A stretch of DNA of 64,000 bases from Actinomadura luzonensis (GCF_022664455.2 NZ_JAKRKC020000001.1:4903001-4967000); one strand, 5' to 3'. Positions 33,322-44,166 are shown, counted from the stretch's first letter. Program-made: numbers and translations. Notes: generated by a model not told the origin, from the letters alone.

Positions 33322-33807
33322 CTGAGGCAGCACCTTCGTCTGGGCGACGACCGGCATGAAGTTGGTGTCGCCGCCCCACCGCGGCACGACGTGCTGGTGG
33401 AGGTGGGCGGCGATGCCGGCGCCGGCGACGTGGCCGAGGTTCATGCCGACGTTGAAGCCCTGCGCCCCGCTGGCCTTGCGCAGCGCGCGCAGCGCCTTCT
33501 GGGTGAACTCGCCCAGCTCGACCATCTCCTCCGGGCGCAGCTCGTCGTAGTCGGAGATGTGCCGGTAGGGGACGACCATCAGGTGGCCGGAGTTGTAGGG
33601 GTAGAGGTTGAGCACGGCGTACACGCTCTCGCCGCGGGCCACGACCAGGCCGTCCTCGTCGCTCATCCTGGGGATGGCGTCGAACGGGCACCCGTCGTCG
33701 GGGCCGGTGCCCGTCGGCTTGTTCTCGCCCTTGATGTAGGCCATGCGATGCGGGGTCCAGAGACGTTCGAAGTTGTCCGGGGCCCCGGCTCCTGCCTGAT
33801 CGTGCAT
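33277..33807 (-). CDS. HIT family Ap4A phosphorylase/hydrolase-like protein
   Basis: A 176-residue nucleotide-binding protein. The histidine triad is HLHQHVVPRWGG, preceded by VYAVLNLYPYNSGHLMVVPYRH and GFNVGMNLG. The mycobacterial gene in this position, between thrS and pgsA, encodes an Ap4A phosphorylase, and the sequence pattern is closely similar. ATG at 33807 is used; another ATG at 33819 is possible, and neither has a Shine-Dalgarno. Here it is separated from pgsA by about 9 kb of plus-strand genes. Confidence 0.9.
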   Translation of the reverse strand: MHDQAGAGAPDNFERLWTPHRMAYIKGENKPTGTGPDDGCPFDAIPRMSDEDGLVVARGESVYAVLNLYPYNSGHLMVVPYRHISDYDELRPEEMVELGEFTQKALRALRKASGAQGFNVGMNLGHVAGAGIAAHLHQHVVPRWGGDTNFMPVVAQTKVLPQLLRDTRQLLADAWH

Positions 33808-33949
33808 AACTAGCAGCATAGGACCACAGCCGGGCGTCCGCCGGTTCCGGGCGCGGCCGGGACCCGGCCGGGCACCCCGGGCGAGAGCGGCCGCGACGCT
33901 GCCTCTACGCTGCGACGGGAGCCTCAGCGGAGGGGAGGCCCGGGAAGCC

Positions 33950-34735
33950 ATGGCCTTGCGGTTCGAGCACCGCGACACCGATATCCGCGCGGGCGTCGTC
34001 GATCTCGTGTGGCGCACCCGCAGCGACGCGGCGGACACGATGACGTCGGCGGCGCGCACCTGCCCGCACCTGATCCTCTCGCGGACGCGGGGACGCCTGC
34101 TCGCCGGCCTGCGCGGCCCGGAGACGAGGGCGAGCGCCGCGCCGGTCCCGCCGGACACCGAGTTCCTCGGGGTCCGGCTCGCGTTCGGGACGGTTCTCCG
34201 GCCGTTTCCCGCGGCTGCGGTCGTCGACGGGTACGTGCCGTTCCCGGTGACGGACGCGGGCAGGATCGTCCTCGGCGGCCAGGACTGGGAGGCGCCGACG
34301 TACGACAACGTCGAGCACTTCGTCCGGCGGCTGCTGGACGCGGGGCTGCTGGTGCGGTCACGCCTCGGGGACGAGGAGCAGGACGTGGAGCTGTGCGGGG
34401 AGCAGGACGGGGAGCAGGACGGGGAGCACGGGCCCGGGCCCGCCGCGAACGGGCCGGCCGGCCCCACCTTGCGGACCCTGCAGCGGCGCTACCGCGCGAT
34501 CACCGGGCTGTCGCGGACCGCCGTGACGCAGATCGACCGCGCGAACGCCGCCGCCACGATGCTGCGCGACGGCCGTGACTGGCGCACGGCCGTCGAGACG
34601 CTCGGGTACTACGACCAGGCCCACCTCGCGCACGCGCTACGCCGTTACGTCAGGCGCACGGCGCGCGAGCTGCAGGCGGGCGGCCCGGCCGCGATGTCGT
34701 TCCTGTACAAGACCCGCCCCGGGCCCGGCAGCTAG
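33950..34735 (+). CDS. AraC family transcriptional regulator
   Basis: A 261-residue protein with a divergent N-terminal sensor (MALRFEHRDTDIRAG; PPDTEFLGVRLAFGTVLRPFP) and a C-terminal AraC-type helix-turn-helix region (RRYRAITGLSRTAVTQIDRA, ETLGYYDQAHLAHALRRYV). A short EQDG repeat encoded by GGGGAGCAGGAC units separates them. ATG start with GGGGAGG upstream. It precedes the DHFR-like gene by 60 bp and probably regulates it. Confidence 0.85.
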   Translation: MALRFEHRDTDIRAGVVDLVWRTRSDAADTMTSAARTCPHLILSRTRGRLLAGLRGPETRASAAPVPPDTEFLGVRLAFGTVLRPFPAAAVVDGYVPFPVTDAGRIVLGGQDWEAPTYDNVEHFVRRLLDAGLLVRSRLGDEEQDVELCGEQDGEQDGEHGPGPAANGPAGPTLRTLQRRYRAITGLSRTAVTQIDRANAAATMLRDGRDWRTAVETLGYYDQAHLAHALRRYVRRTARELQAGGPAAMSFLYKTRPGPGS

Positions 34736-34795
34736 CGTCCACCTGTCGGCCGGTCACGGCCGGCCGTCCGCGACCCGGCTCCCTGGAGGGGAACA

Positions 34796-35455
34796 GTGCT
34801 GCTCAGCGTCAACATCTTCGTCAGTCTCGACGGCGTCATGCAGGGGCCAGGAGCCCCCGGCGAGGACCGCTCGGGCGGTTTCGACCGCGGCGGGTGGCTC
34901 GTCCCGCACGTCTCGGCGCACGTGACCGAGGTCGTCGAGGGCTGGTTCCGCGAGGCCGGCGCCTTCCTGTTCGGCCGCACGAGCTTCGGCCTGCTCGGCG
35001 GGCACTGGTCGCAGGTCACCGACCCGGACGACCTGATCGCGTCCAGGCTCAACACGTTGCCGAAGTACGTCGCCAGTTCGACGCTGACCGACGAGGAGGC
35101 CGGCTGGAGCCCGGCGACGGTGCTGCGCGGCGACCTGGTCGGCGAGATCCGCCGGCTCAAGGAGCTCCCCGGCAAGGAGCTCCAGGTCCACGGGAGCTGG
35201 CGGCTCACGCAGACGCTGCACCGGGCAGGGCTGGTGGACGTCTACCGGCTGCTGCAGTACCCGGTCGTCGTCGGGGCGGGCAAGCGGCTGTTCGCGGACG
35301 GGGCGACGCCCGCGACGTTCGCGGCCGTGGCGGAGGAGTCGCGGGTCCTGCCTGGCGGCGTGGTCTCGCTGACGCTGAGGCCGGCGGGTCTCGGCGCGCT
35401 TCCCGCGGGCGCGTACACGGTGGACGAGGGGCGCTCGGCGACGGTTTTGAGCTGA
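34796..35455 (+). CDS. Dihydrofolate reductase-like (RibD C-terminal domain) protein
   Basis: A 219-residue NADPH-dependent reductase-fold protein: MLLSVNIFVSLDGVMQGPG at the start, AFLFGRTSFGLLGGHW, and VHGSWRLTQTLHRAGLVDVYRLLQYPVVVGAGKRLF (in parts) at the end, as in the YyaP/RibD_C family. These are often paired with AraC or MarR regulators, as here. Substrate unknown; it is not the housekeeping FolA. GTG start with GGAGGGG upstream. Confidence 0.88.
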   Translation: MLLSVNIFVSLDGVMQGPGAPGEDRSGGFDRGGWLVPHVSAHVTEVVEGWFREAGAFLFGRTSFGLLGGHWSQVTDPDDLIASRLNTLPKYVASSTLTDEEAGWSPATVLRGDLVGEIRRLKELPGKELQVHGSWRLTQTLHRAGLVDVYRLLQYPVVVGAGKRLFADGATPATFAAVAEESRVLPGGVVSLTLRPAGLGALPAGAYTVDEGRSATVLS

Positions 35456-35502
35456 CCCGGTTCGCGGCGATTCGCACGGGTGTTCGCCGTAGAGTGAGGA
35501 TC

Positions 35503-36261
35503 ATGAAGACTGAGCTGGAGCCCGTGCCCGAGGACTGGCAGCGCGCCCTGGCCATCGTGGCCCACCCCGACGACCTGGAGTACGGCTGCGCCGCCGCCGT
35601 CGCCGTCTGGACCGACGCCGGGCGCGAGGTCACGTACGTGATGGTCAGCAGCGGCGAGGCGGGCATCGACACGCTGGCGCCCGCCGAGTGCGGCCCGGTG
35701 CGCGAGCGCGAGGAGCGGGCCAGCGCCGCCGTGGTCGGGGTGCGGCAGGTGGAGTTCCTCGGCCATCCGGACGGGGTCATCGAGTACGGCACCGCCCTGC
35801 GCCGCGACCTCGCCGCCGTGATCCGCCGGCACCGCCCCGAGCTGGTGATCACGCTGAACGCCGACGACACGTGGGGCGGCACGTACTGGAACACCCCGGA
35901 CCACCGGGCGGTGGGCCGGGCCGTGCTGGACGCCGCCGCGGACGCCGGCAACCGGTGGATCTTCCCGGACGCGGGAGCGGGCGCGAAGGCGGACGAGGGG
36001 GCTGCGGCTGGGGCCGAGCCGTGGAACGGAGTCCGGTGGGTCGCGGTGGCGGGCAGCGACGCGCCGACGCACGCCGTGGACGTCACGGACGGCCTGGAGC
36101 GGGGCGTGCGCTCACTCATGGAGCACCGCGCGTACCTGGAGGCCCTGACGGACGAGGACCCGGAGACGTACGCCCGCACGCTCATCGAGGGCTTCGCGCG
36201 CGAGGCGGGCGAGCGGTTCGGCGGCCGGCCCGCCGTGACCTTTCGCCTATTCTCCCGTTAG
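35503..36261 (+). CDS. PIG-L family deacetylase
   Basis: A 252-residue zinc deacetylase. The metal motif AHPDDLEYG is at residues about 20-28, with VMVSSGEAGID, FLGHPDGVIEYG and NTPDHRAVGRA supplying the other ligands. PIG-L/LmbE proteins remove N-acetyl groups from sugars (for example in mycothiol synthesis), but this one does not carry the MshB-specific features clearly, so the substrate is open. ATG with GTGAGG upstream; 47 bp after the DHFR-like gene. Confidence 0.88.
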   Translation: MKTELEPVPEDWQRALAIVAHPDDLEYGCAAAVAVWTDAGREVTYVMVSSGEAGIDTLAPAECGPVREREERASAAVVGVRQVEFLGHPDGVIEYGTALRRDLAAVIRRHRPELVITLNADDTWGGTYWNTPDHRAVGRAVLDAAADAGNRWIFPDAGAGAKADEGAAAGAEPWNGVRWVAVAGSDAPTHAVDVTDGLERGVRSLMEHRAYLEALTDEDPETYARTLIEGFAREAGERFGGRPAVTFRLFSR

Positions 36262-36405
36262 GTCACCGAAACCCGAAAAGTCCGCGAGCAGCCGGGGGAT
36301 CTTGCTAGGTTTCGTGCCCTGCGGTCGAACGTCTCCCGCAGGCATCGCCGGCCGGGCGCGCCCTGTTCCGCGCCCGGCCCGTCCCCTCATGAAAGGTCTT
36401 CCCTC

Positions 36406-36609
36406 ATGCCCAAGTCGTGGCTCGTGGCCGTCCTGCTCTGCTTCTTCCTCGGTGCGCTCGGCGTGCACCGCTTCTACGTCGGCAAGATCGGGACGGGCAT
36501 CCTGCAGCTCGTCACCCTCGGCGGCCTGGGGGTCTGGGTGCTGATCGACTTCATCATGATCCTCGTCGGGAAGTTCACCGACAAGCAGGGCCAGCCGCTC
36601 GCCAAGTAA
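36406..36609 (+). CDS. TM2 domain membrane protein
   Basis: A 67-residue protein with two membrane helices and the TM2 signature GALGVHRFYVGKIGTGILQL. The C-terminus is short and polar. ATG with GAAAGG upstream and a strong bidirectional terminator downstream, so it is a single-gene unit. TM2 proteins have no defined biochemical role. Confidence 0.92.
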   Translation: MPKSWLVAVLLCFFLGALGVHRFYVGKIGTGILQLVTLGGLGVWVLIDFIMILVGKFTDKQGQPLAK

Positions 36610-36633
36610 GGCGGCAGGACGCGGCGGACACGC

Positions 36634-36671
36634 ACGAAGGGCGGGGCGGCAACGGCCGCCCCGCCCTTCGT
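36634..36671. terminator. Bidirectional terminator between the TM2 gene and thrS
   Basis: A perfect 17-bp stem: 36634-36650 (ACGAAGGGCGGGGCGGC) pairs with 36655-36671 around an AACG tetraloop. It sits between two convergent genes, 24 bp past the TM2 stop and 13 bp past the thrS stop. Confidence 0.92.
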
Positions 36672-36684
36672 CCGTCGGCGGGCG

Positions 36685-38649
36685 TCACACCTGGACGCGG
36701 CGCTCCACGCTGTTGACGATCTCGGCGATGGCCTGCTCCACCGGCACGCCGTTGTTCTGCTCGCCGCTGCGGTAGCGGAAGGACACCGCGCCGGCCGCGA
36801 TGTCCTCGTCGCCGGCCAGCAGCATGAAGGGCACCTTGGCCTTCTGCGCGTTGCGGATCTTCTTCTGCATGCGGTCGTCGGCGGTGTCGACCTCGACCCT
36901 GATGCCGTGCTCGCGCAGCTTCTTCGCGACGTCCTGCAGGTAGGGGACGTGCGCCTCGGCGATCGGGATGCCCACCACCTGCACCGGCGCGAGCCAGGGC
37001 GGGAAGGCGCCCGCGTAGTGCTCGGTGAGCACGCCGAGGAAGCGCTCGACGGAGCCGAACAGCGCCCGGTGGATCATGACCGGGGTCTGCCGGGAGCCGT
37101 CGGCCGCCTGGTACTCCAGGCCGAAGCGCTTGGGCTGGTTGAGGTCGAGCTGGATGGTGGACAGCTGCCAGGTGCGGCCGATGGCGTCCTTGGCCTGGAC
37201 GGAGATCTTCGGGCCGTAGAAGGCCGCGCCGCCCGGGTCGTCCTTCAGCGTGAGCCCCGACTCGGTGGCGACCTGGCGCAGCGCCTCGGTGGCCTCCTCC
37301 CATTCGGCCGGGTCGCCGATGAACTTCTCGGAGTCGTCGCGGGTGGACAGCTCCAGGTAGAAGTCGTTGAGGCCGAAGTCGCGCAGCACGCTCAGCACGA
37401 ACCGCAGCAGCGACTTGATCTCGTCGGCCATCTGCTCGCGGGTGGTGTAGATGTGCGCGTCGTCCTGCGTCATGCCGCGCACCCGGGTCAGGCCGTGCAC
37501 GACGCCGGACTTCTCGTAGCGGTAGACCGAGCCGAACTCGCACAGCCGCAGCGGCAGCTCGCGGTAGGAACGCCCGCGCGCCCGGAAGATGAGGTTGTGC
37601 ATCGGGCAGTTCATCGGCTTGACGCGATAGTCGACGCCCTCCAGCTCGAAGGCCGGGAACATGTCCTCGGCGTACCACGGCAGGTGGCCGGAGGTCTCGA
37701 ACAGCGACGACTTGGTGATGTGCGGCGTGTTGACGAACTCGTAGCCCGCCTCGGCCTGCCGCCGGCGCATGTAGTCTTCCATCTCCTTGCGGATGATGCC
37801 GCCCTTGGGGTGGAAGATCGGCAGGCCGCTGCCCAGCTCGGGCGGGAAGCTGAACAGGTCGAGCTCGGCGCCCAGCTTGCGGTGGTCGCGCTTCTCGGCC
37901 TCCTCCAGCAGCTTGAGGTATTCGTCCTGCTTGTCGCGAGACTCCCAGGCGGTGCCGTAGATGCGCTGGAGCTGCGGGTTCTTCTCGCTGCCGCGCCAGT
38001 ACGCGCCGCCGGAGCGCATGAGCTTGAAGGCCGGGATGGACCGGGTGGAGGGCACGTGCGGGCCCCGGCACAGGTCCTTCCAGCGCAGCTCGCCGCTCTT
38101 GGCGTCGAGGTTGTCGTAGATGGTGAGCTGGCCCGCGCCGACCTCGACCGACTCCTCGTCGGCGGCGCCGCCCTTGAGGCCGATCAGCTCCAGCTTGTAC
38201 GGCTCGCCGGCCAGCTCGGCGCGCGCCTCGTCGTCGCCGACGGGACGCCGCGAGAAGAGCTGCCCCTCCTTGACGATCTCGCGCATGCGCTTCTCGATGC
38301 GCTTGAGGTCGTCGGGGTTGAACGCCTGGGCGACGTCGAAGTCGTAGTAGAACCCGTTCTCGACGGGCGGGCCGATGCCCAGCTTGGCCTCGGGGAACAG
38401 CTCCTGGACCGCCTGCGCCATGACGTGCGCGGTGGAGTGGCGGACGATCGCCCTGCCCTCGTCGCTGGAGATCTCGATCGGCTCGACCACGTCGCCGTCG
38501 GCCAGCTCGCAGGCGAGGTCGCGGGCCTCGCCGTTGACCTTGGCCGCGATGACCGTGCGGCCGTCGGCGTCGAGCGCCGCGCCGGCCGTCGTGCCGGCCG
38601 CCACCACACGCTCGGCTCCGGCGAGGGTGATGTGTAGCTCGGCTGACAC
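36685..38649 (-). CDS. thrS: Threonyl-tRNA synthetase
   Basis: Charges tRNA-Thr. The 654-residue class II enzyme has an N-terminal TGS domain, the editing domain with HSTAHVMAQAV, and the catalytic core with motif 1 region IFHPKGGIIRKEMEDYMR, the zinc ligand Cys in VKPMNCPMHN, motif 2 YRYEKSGVVHGLTRVR, and motif 3 PVMIHRALFGSVERFLG; then the anticodon-binding domain. GTG start at 38649 with AGGAG. Standard neighbour of the HIT gene in actinobacteria, though here 2.9 kb of plus-strand genes separate them. Confidence 0.97.
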   Translation of the reverse strand: MSAELHITLAGAERVVAAGTTAGAALDADGRTVIAAKVNGEARDLACELADGDVVEPIEISSDEGRAIVRHSTAHVMAQAVQELFPEAKLGIGPPVENGFYYDFDVAQAFNPDDLKRIEKRMREIVKEGQLFSRRPVGDDEARAELAGEPYKLELIGLKGGAADEESVEVGAGQLTIYDNLDAKSGELRWKDLCRGPHVPSTRSIPAFKLMRSGGAYWRGSEKNPQLQRIYGTAWESRDKQDEYLKLLEEAEKRDHRKLGAELDLFSFPPELGSGLPIFHPKGGIIRKEMEDYMRRRQAEAGYEFVNTPHITKSSLFETSGHLPWYAEDMFPAFELEGVDYRVKPMNCPMHNLIFRARGRSYRELPLRLCEFGSVYRYEKSGVVHGLTRVRGMTQDDAHIYTTREQMADEIKSLLRFVLSVLRDFGLNDFYLELSTRDDSEKFIGDPAEWEEATEALRQVATESGLTLKDDPGGAAFYGPKISVQAKDAIGRTWQLSTIQLDLNQPKRFGLEYQAADGSRQTPVMIHRALFGSVERFLGVLTEHYAGAFPPWLAPVQVVGIPIAEAHVPYLQDVAKKLREHGIRVEVDTADDRMQKKIRNAQKAKVPFMLLAGDEDIAAGAVSFRYRSGEQNNGVPVEQAIAEIVNSVERRVQV

Positions 38650-38715
38650 GGTGACTCCTAGGGGTCGCGCGCCCGGCGCCCGGCACCGGGGCTGCTTCGG
38701 TGACGAACACCGATG

Positions 38716-39321
38716 CTATCGCGGGTGAAACCCCAGCTTTGTCAGGTCCTTGCGGGTGCCGTGGAAGACGTTGCGGTCGATGGGGCTCTGCGCGTACTGG
38801 TGAATGGTCCACTCGCTCCAGGGCCGGGGCACGATGGGGCGGCCGCGCGGCGACTCGGGGCTGGCGATCCACAGCGGGTGTTCGCCGAGGCCGGCGCAGT
38901 GCCCGCCGTGCGCGAAGGAGTGGAAGGTGTAGATGAAGGGACGCACGCCGGTGTGCCGCTGGACGTGGTGGCACCAGCGGCGCGCGTACCTGGCGACCTG
39001 CTCGGGGCGCAGCCCGTCGCCGGTCTCCAGGTCGAGCGCGATCAGGTCGCCACGGCGCAGGCCGCCGGCCGACCTGATCGTGGCGAGAAAGTGCCTGGCC
39101 TGCTCGACGGGGTCGCCCTTGGGGCGGGCGAAGTGGTACGCGCCGCACACGAGCCAGCTCTCGCGCATGCCGTTCCAGTTGCGCGCGAACCACTTGTCCG
39201 TCCAGTCGCCGCCTTCGGTCGCCTTGGCGAAGGCGAAGGCCACTCCGGCGCCGGCCTGCCCGGACCAGTCGACCGAACCCTGCCAGTTGGACACGTCAAT
39301 GCCTTGCAGCACGCCCTTCAC
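38716..39321 (-). CDS. GH25 lysozyme-like protein
   Basis: A 201-residue glycosyl hydrolase family 25 protein: GIDVSNWQGSVDWSG with the catalytic-site Asp, AFAKATEGGDWTDKWF, CGAYHFARP and IALDLETGDGL, followed by PLWIASPES and WTIHQYAQ. The family cleaves the muramyl bond of peptidoglycan. There is no signal peptide at the predicted GTG start (39321), so either export is by another route or the protein acts inside the cell. It lies 66 bp upstream of thrS in the same direction. Confidence 0.87.
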   Translation of the reverse strand: MKGVLQGIDVSNWQGSVDWSGQAGAGVAFAFAKATEGGDWTDKWFARNWNGMRESWLVCGAYHFARPKGDPVEQARHFLATIRSAGGLRRGDLIALDLETGDGLRPEQVARYARRWCHHVQRHTGVRPFIYTFHSFAHGGHCAGLGEHPLWIASPESPRGRPIVPRPWSEWTIHQYAQSPIDRNVFHGTRKDLTKLGFHPR

Positions 39322-39352
39322 CTTGCCGGAGTTTATGGGGAACTCTCCCGTC

Positions 39353-40252
39353 TCAGCCCTTCGCCGCGCCGATCAGCAGGCTCCGGGTGCGCTCCCGCTC
39401 GGCGAACACCGAGCCCACGAAATCGGTGACCCCGGCCCGTTCCAGCTCTTCGAGCCGGGCGAGCACGGTCTTCTCGTCGCCCACGACGGCCACGTTGCCG
39501 GGGGTCGCCGCGCCTTCCCTGTCGAGCATGGCACGGTAGGAGGGAAGCTGCCCGTAGACCTGGAAGATCTCGTCGGCGCGGGCGACGGCGCCCTCGGGGT
39601 CGTCGGTGACGCAGACCGGCAGCGCGCACACGATGCGCGGCGCGGGACGTCCGGCCTCGGCGGCGGCGGCCGTGATGGCCGGCGCGACGTGCTCGGCGAC
39701 GGTCCGCGGGCCGGTCATCCAGAGCACGGTGCCGTCGGCGACGGTGCCGGCCAGCTTGAGCATGCGCGGGCCGAGCGCGGCCACCAGCACGGGGAAGCCG
39801 GCGCCGGGCGTGCTCAGCTTGAGGTCGGCCTTGATCGTCTCGCCCTGGTACCGGACGTGCTCGCCGCGGCTCGCCGGGATGAGCACGTCCAGGTACTCCT
39901 TCATGTGCCGGCCGGGCCGCTCGAAGCTGTAGCCGTACATGTTCTCGATGACGATCTGGTGCGACAGGCCGATGCCGAGCGCGAGGCGGCCGCCGAGCGC
40001 GGCGTTGGCCGTCATGGCCTGCTGGGCGAGCACGGCGGGGTGGCGGGGGTAGGTCGGCACGACGGCGGTGCCGAGTTCGATGGGCGGGGCCTGGACGCCG
40101 GCGGCGACGAGGGCGGTGATCGCGTCCAGGCCGAAGATGTTGGACAGCCAGGCCGAGGTGAAGCCGTCGGCCGCGGCCTGGGCGATCTGGTCGCGGAGGC
40201 CGCCGATGGGGTCGGAGCCCTTGGGCTCGTTGAGGAAATATCCGTAGCGCAT
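39353..40252 (-). CDS. F420-type LLM class oxidoreductase
   Basis: A 299-residue luciferase-like TIM-barrel protein: MRYGYFLNEPKGSDPIG, GTAVVPTYPRHPAVLAQQA, GGRLALGIGLSHQIV, and FPVLVAALGPRMLKLAG are typical of the F420-dependent group found mainly in actinobacteria. The family carries out varied redox reactions on small molecules. ATG start at 40252. It is divergent from pgm and upstream of the GH25 gene. Cofactor choice is inferred from family likeness. Confidence 0.85.
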   Translation of the reverse strand: MRYGYFLNEPKGSDPIGGLRDQIAQAAADGFTSAWLSNIFGLDAITALVAAGVQAPPIELGTAVVPTYPRHPAVLAQQAMTANAALGGRLALGIGLSHQIVIENMYGYSFERPGRHMKEYLDVLIPASRGEHVRYQGETIKADLKLSTPGAGFPVLVAALGPRMLKLAGTVADGTVLWMTGPRTVAEHVAPAITAAAAEAGRPAPRIVCALPVCVTDDPEGAVARADEIFQVYGQLPSYRAMLDREGAATPGNVAVVGDEKTVLARLEELERAGVTDFVGSVFAERERTRSLLIGAAKG

Positions 40253-40350
40253 CGAAACAGAACTCCATTCTGGTGGGCTGAGGCGAATGTACTTCCCTCA
40301 GCCCGGCGCGGTCACCCGCCTCGCCGGTCGCCGTTTGTAAAGTGGCCTAC

Positions 40351-41985
<1,635 letters not shown>

Positions 41986-42001
41986 CCCGGCGGGAGGCGG
42001 G

Positions 42002-42700
42002 TCAGCGGAGCTCGCGGGCGGCCGGGGTGGGCATGCCGGTGCGGCCGAGGTCGGCGTGGCGGGCGGCGGCGGCGCCGTCGCGGTAGCCGGTGCCGCTGGT
42101 GCGGGGCACGCTCATCCTGATGCGCGGGTAGTGCGCGGCCACGGCGCGCTCGACCTCGGCGCGCCGGTCGGCCAGGACGAGCGCCGTGCCCGGCTCGGCG
42201 GCCGCCGTGTCGGCCTCGGCCCGCGACTCGGCCGCGCTCAGCAGCCGGTACACCTCGTCGGTGAAGCCGAGCAGCCAGGACCGCCGGTAGGCGCGCGGGG
42301 AGGCGCTCCCGCCGGGCGGCCGGACGCGGGCCAGCCCCGAGGCCATCTGCAGCAGCAGGGACGTGGCCAGCAGGTCGGCGCGCTCCAGGTCGGCGGCGAA
42401 GCCGAAGATGTGCACGCGCTGCCCGCCGTCGCCGCGCCCGATGAGCAGGGGCCGGCAGCGCACGGCCTGGGCGACCAGGCTGACCAGGCGGGCCTTCTCC
42501 CTGGCCCAGGGGTCGGGCAGGGTGACGACGCGGTCGCCGGGGGCCTGCCGGGCGCCGGCGGGCGGCAGCGCGTCGATGCCGTGCTTGGCCATGAGGGCCG
42601 AGGCCGCCGTCATGAACGTGGCCCGCTCGTGCTCGTTGTCGGTGCGCTCGGCCTTGGCCAGGAGTTTCCTGACGCGCTCGAGCGTGCGCTGGTCGCGCAA
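42002..42700 (-). CDS. DUF2786 domain protein
   Basis: A 232-residue protein. DUF2786 is seen at the N-terminus: RTLERVRKLLAKAERTDNEHERATF then MTAASALMAKHGI; the rest (VSLVAQAVRCRPLLIGRGDG, IFGFAADLERADLLATSLLLQM) matches the domain that usually accompanies it. Function unknown; members occur in phage and actinobacterial genomes. The best start is TTG at 42700, 8 bases after GGGGGG and 23 bp past the stop of the upstream gene, so the two are one operon. Confidence 0.78.
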   Translation of the reverse strand: MRDQRTLERVRKLLAKAERTDNEHERATFMTAASALMAKHGIDALPPAGARQAPGDRVVTLPDPWAREKARLVSLVAQAVRCRPLLIGRGDGGQRVHIFGFAADLERADLLATSLLLQMASGLARVRPPGGSASPRAYRRSWLLGFTDEVYRLLSAAESRAEADTAAAEPGTALVLADRRAEVERAVAAHYPRIRMSVPRTSGTGYRDGAAAARHADLGRTGMPTPAARELR

Positions 42701-42723
42701 GGTCTGCCCCCCGGGTGCCGCCG

Positions 42724-43962
42724 CTAGTGCTTGGCGAGCACCCGCCCGTCGGCCCCGAGGGCGGGGAAGGCGCCCGTGTCCACGATGCCGTGCTGCTGGT
42801 ACAGCGCCTCGATGAGGGCGTGTGCCTGCGGCTCCAGCTTCCACAGGGCACGATACTCGCGCGCGGTGGCCAGCGAGATGCCGATCTCCTGGGCGATGTC
42901 CACGGTGCGCGGCACGATGCCCTTGGCGATCTGCCGGTCCCAGTAGACGCGGGCGGCCCGCATCAGCGCGGCCCGCTCGGCGGTGGAGACCACCTGCGGG
43001 GTGGTGTCGAGCACCTCGACGTCCTCGTCCTCGTCGTCGACGAGCTCGGCGAGGGCGGGCGGCAGCGCCGGGCGGGCGGGCACGGGGTGCTGCTCGGCGT
43101 CGTGCTCCCAGGGCACGCGGGGGTCGGCGTCGATGAGGGCGGTGGTGTTGTACAGCGCGGCGATCTGGGCCAGCAGCGCCTCCTGGCGGGCCGGGTCGAC
43201 GGCCAGGCCGGTGTGCTCGACGGCCTGGTCCATGGCCTTGTCGAGCTTGGCCAGCGCGGCGCGCAGCTTGCGCTCGGGGGCGCCGGCCTCGCGCAGCGCC
43301 TTGGCCTTCTTGGCGGCCAGCGCGACGCGGGTGAGCCTGCGGTGCGCGTCCACCTCGCTGGCAGTGCGGTCGCTGACCTCGGCCAGGCCGAGCCGGACGA
43401 GCAGCCGCTCGGGGGTGAGCCGCCAGTTGATGCGGCCGGTGCCGCGGATGCGGTGGCGTTCGATGGCCATGCCGCGCTCCCACAGCCAGGCGGCCACGAG
43501 CGGCGCGGCGAGCCGGAAGACGGCCTCGGGCAGGCTGCGCGCGTCCATGGACGACAGGACGGCGGTCAGGCAGGTCAGCGCCCACACGGCGATGCCGTCG
43601 ATGCCGGCGGAGTAGTTCTCGCGCATGTTGCGGCGGGCGCGTACGGCCGAGGTGATGATGGCGACCTCGATGAACGCGAACAGCAGTAACCGCAGCGGCC
43701 CGTCCAGCCCGAGCACGTCACCGGAGAAGCGCCACATCCCCTGCGCCGACACGCCGGTGGCGATGGACGCGGCCACGACGGTCAGGACGTCCTCGACGGG
43801 ACGCGGGGCGACGTACTTGGCGAACAGCCAGGAGAAGGCTTTCCAGGCGATTCGCAGCAGCAGGAACGCGAGCGCCAGCCCGACGAGGCTGAGCAGGGCG
43901 ATGACCGCGGTGGCGACCGGCTTCTCGTTGACGAAGGCGGCGATTTCCTCGAATGTCGGCAT
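42724..43962 (-). CDS. DUF2637-like membrane protein with C-terminal helix-turn-helix
   Basis: A 412-residue protein. The N-terminal third has about four membrane helices (TAVIALLSLVGLALAFLLLRIAW; PLRLLLFAFIEVAIITSAVRARRNMRE; IAVWALTCLTAVLSSM) as in DUF2637/SpdB-like proteins of actinobacterial mobile elements. Then comes a long charged helical region and a C-terminal HTH-like part (VDIAQEIGISLATAREYRALWKL). It is followed by the DUF2786 gene. I know no function; the layout suggests a membrane-tethered DNA-binding protein. Confidence 0.68.
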   Translation of the reverse strand: MPTFEEIAAFVNEKPVATAVIALLSLVGLALAFLLLRIAWKAFSWLFAKYVAPRPVEDVLTVVAASIATGVSAQGMWRFSGDVLGLDGPLRLLLFAFIEVAIITSAVRARRNMRENYSAGIDGIAVWALTCLTAVLSSMDARSLPEAVFRLAAPLVAAWLWERGMAIERHRIRGTGRINWRLTPERLLVRLGLAEVSDRTASEVDAHRRLTRVALAAKKAKALREAGAPERKLRAALAKLDKAMDQAVEHTGLAVDPARQEALLAQIAALYNTTALIDADPRVPWEHDAEQHPVPARPALPPALAELVDDEDEDVEVLDTTPQVVSTAERAALMRAARVYWDRQIAKGIVPRTVDIAQEIGISLATAREYRALWKLEPQAHALIEALYQQHGIVDTGAFPALGADGRVLAKH

Positions 43963-43998
43963 CAGTCACTATCCGTGATGGCGTTAACTCCGGCTCTA

Positions 43999-44016
43999 TG
44001 CGACGAGATCATCGCA
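43999..44016. promoter_or_regulatory. Imperfect palindrome upstream of the DUF2637-like gene
   Basis: TGCGACGAG/ATCATCGCA, 7 of 9 positions symmetric, 36 bp before the start. This locally AT-richer region (43963-44050) probably contains the promoter of the DUF2637-DUF2786 pair. Confidence 0.4.
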
Positions 44017-44166
44017 GAATGTCGCCAATCTGTACGCCAAACGCCGTCTGCTGCCCCAGTTTGCCCCGCTTTACCACGGTCAACAGGCGCCCCCTGGCCT
44101 GCCCTGGAAGTGACACCCCCGATGCGCTCCTGTCCCCTGGGCCGCGGCCGGACGCACAATGAGGGC

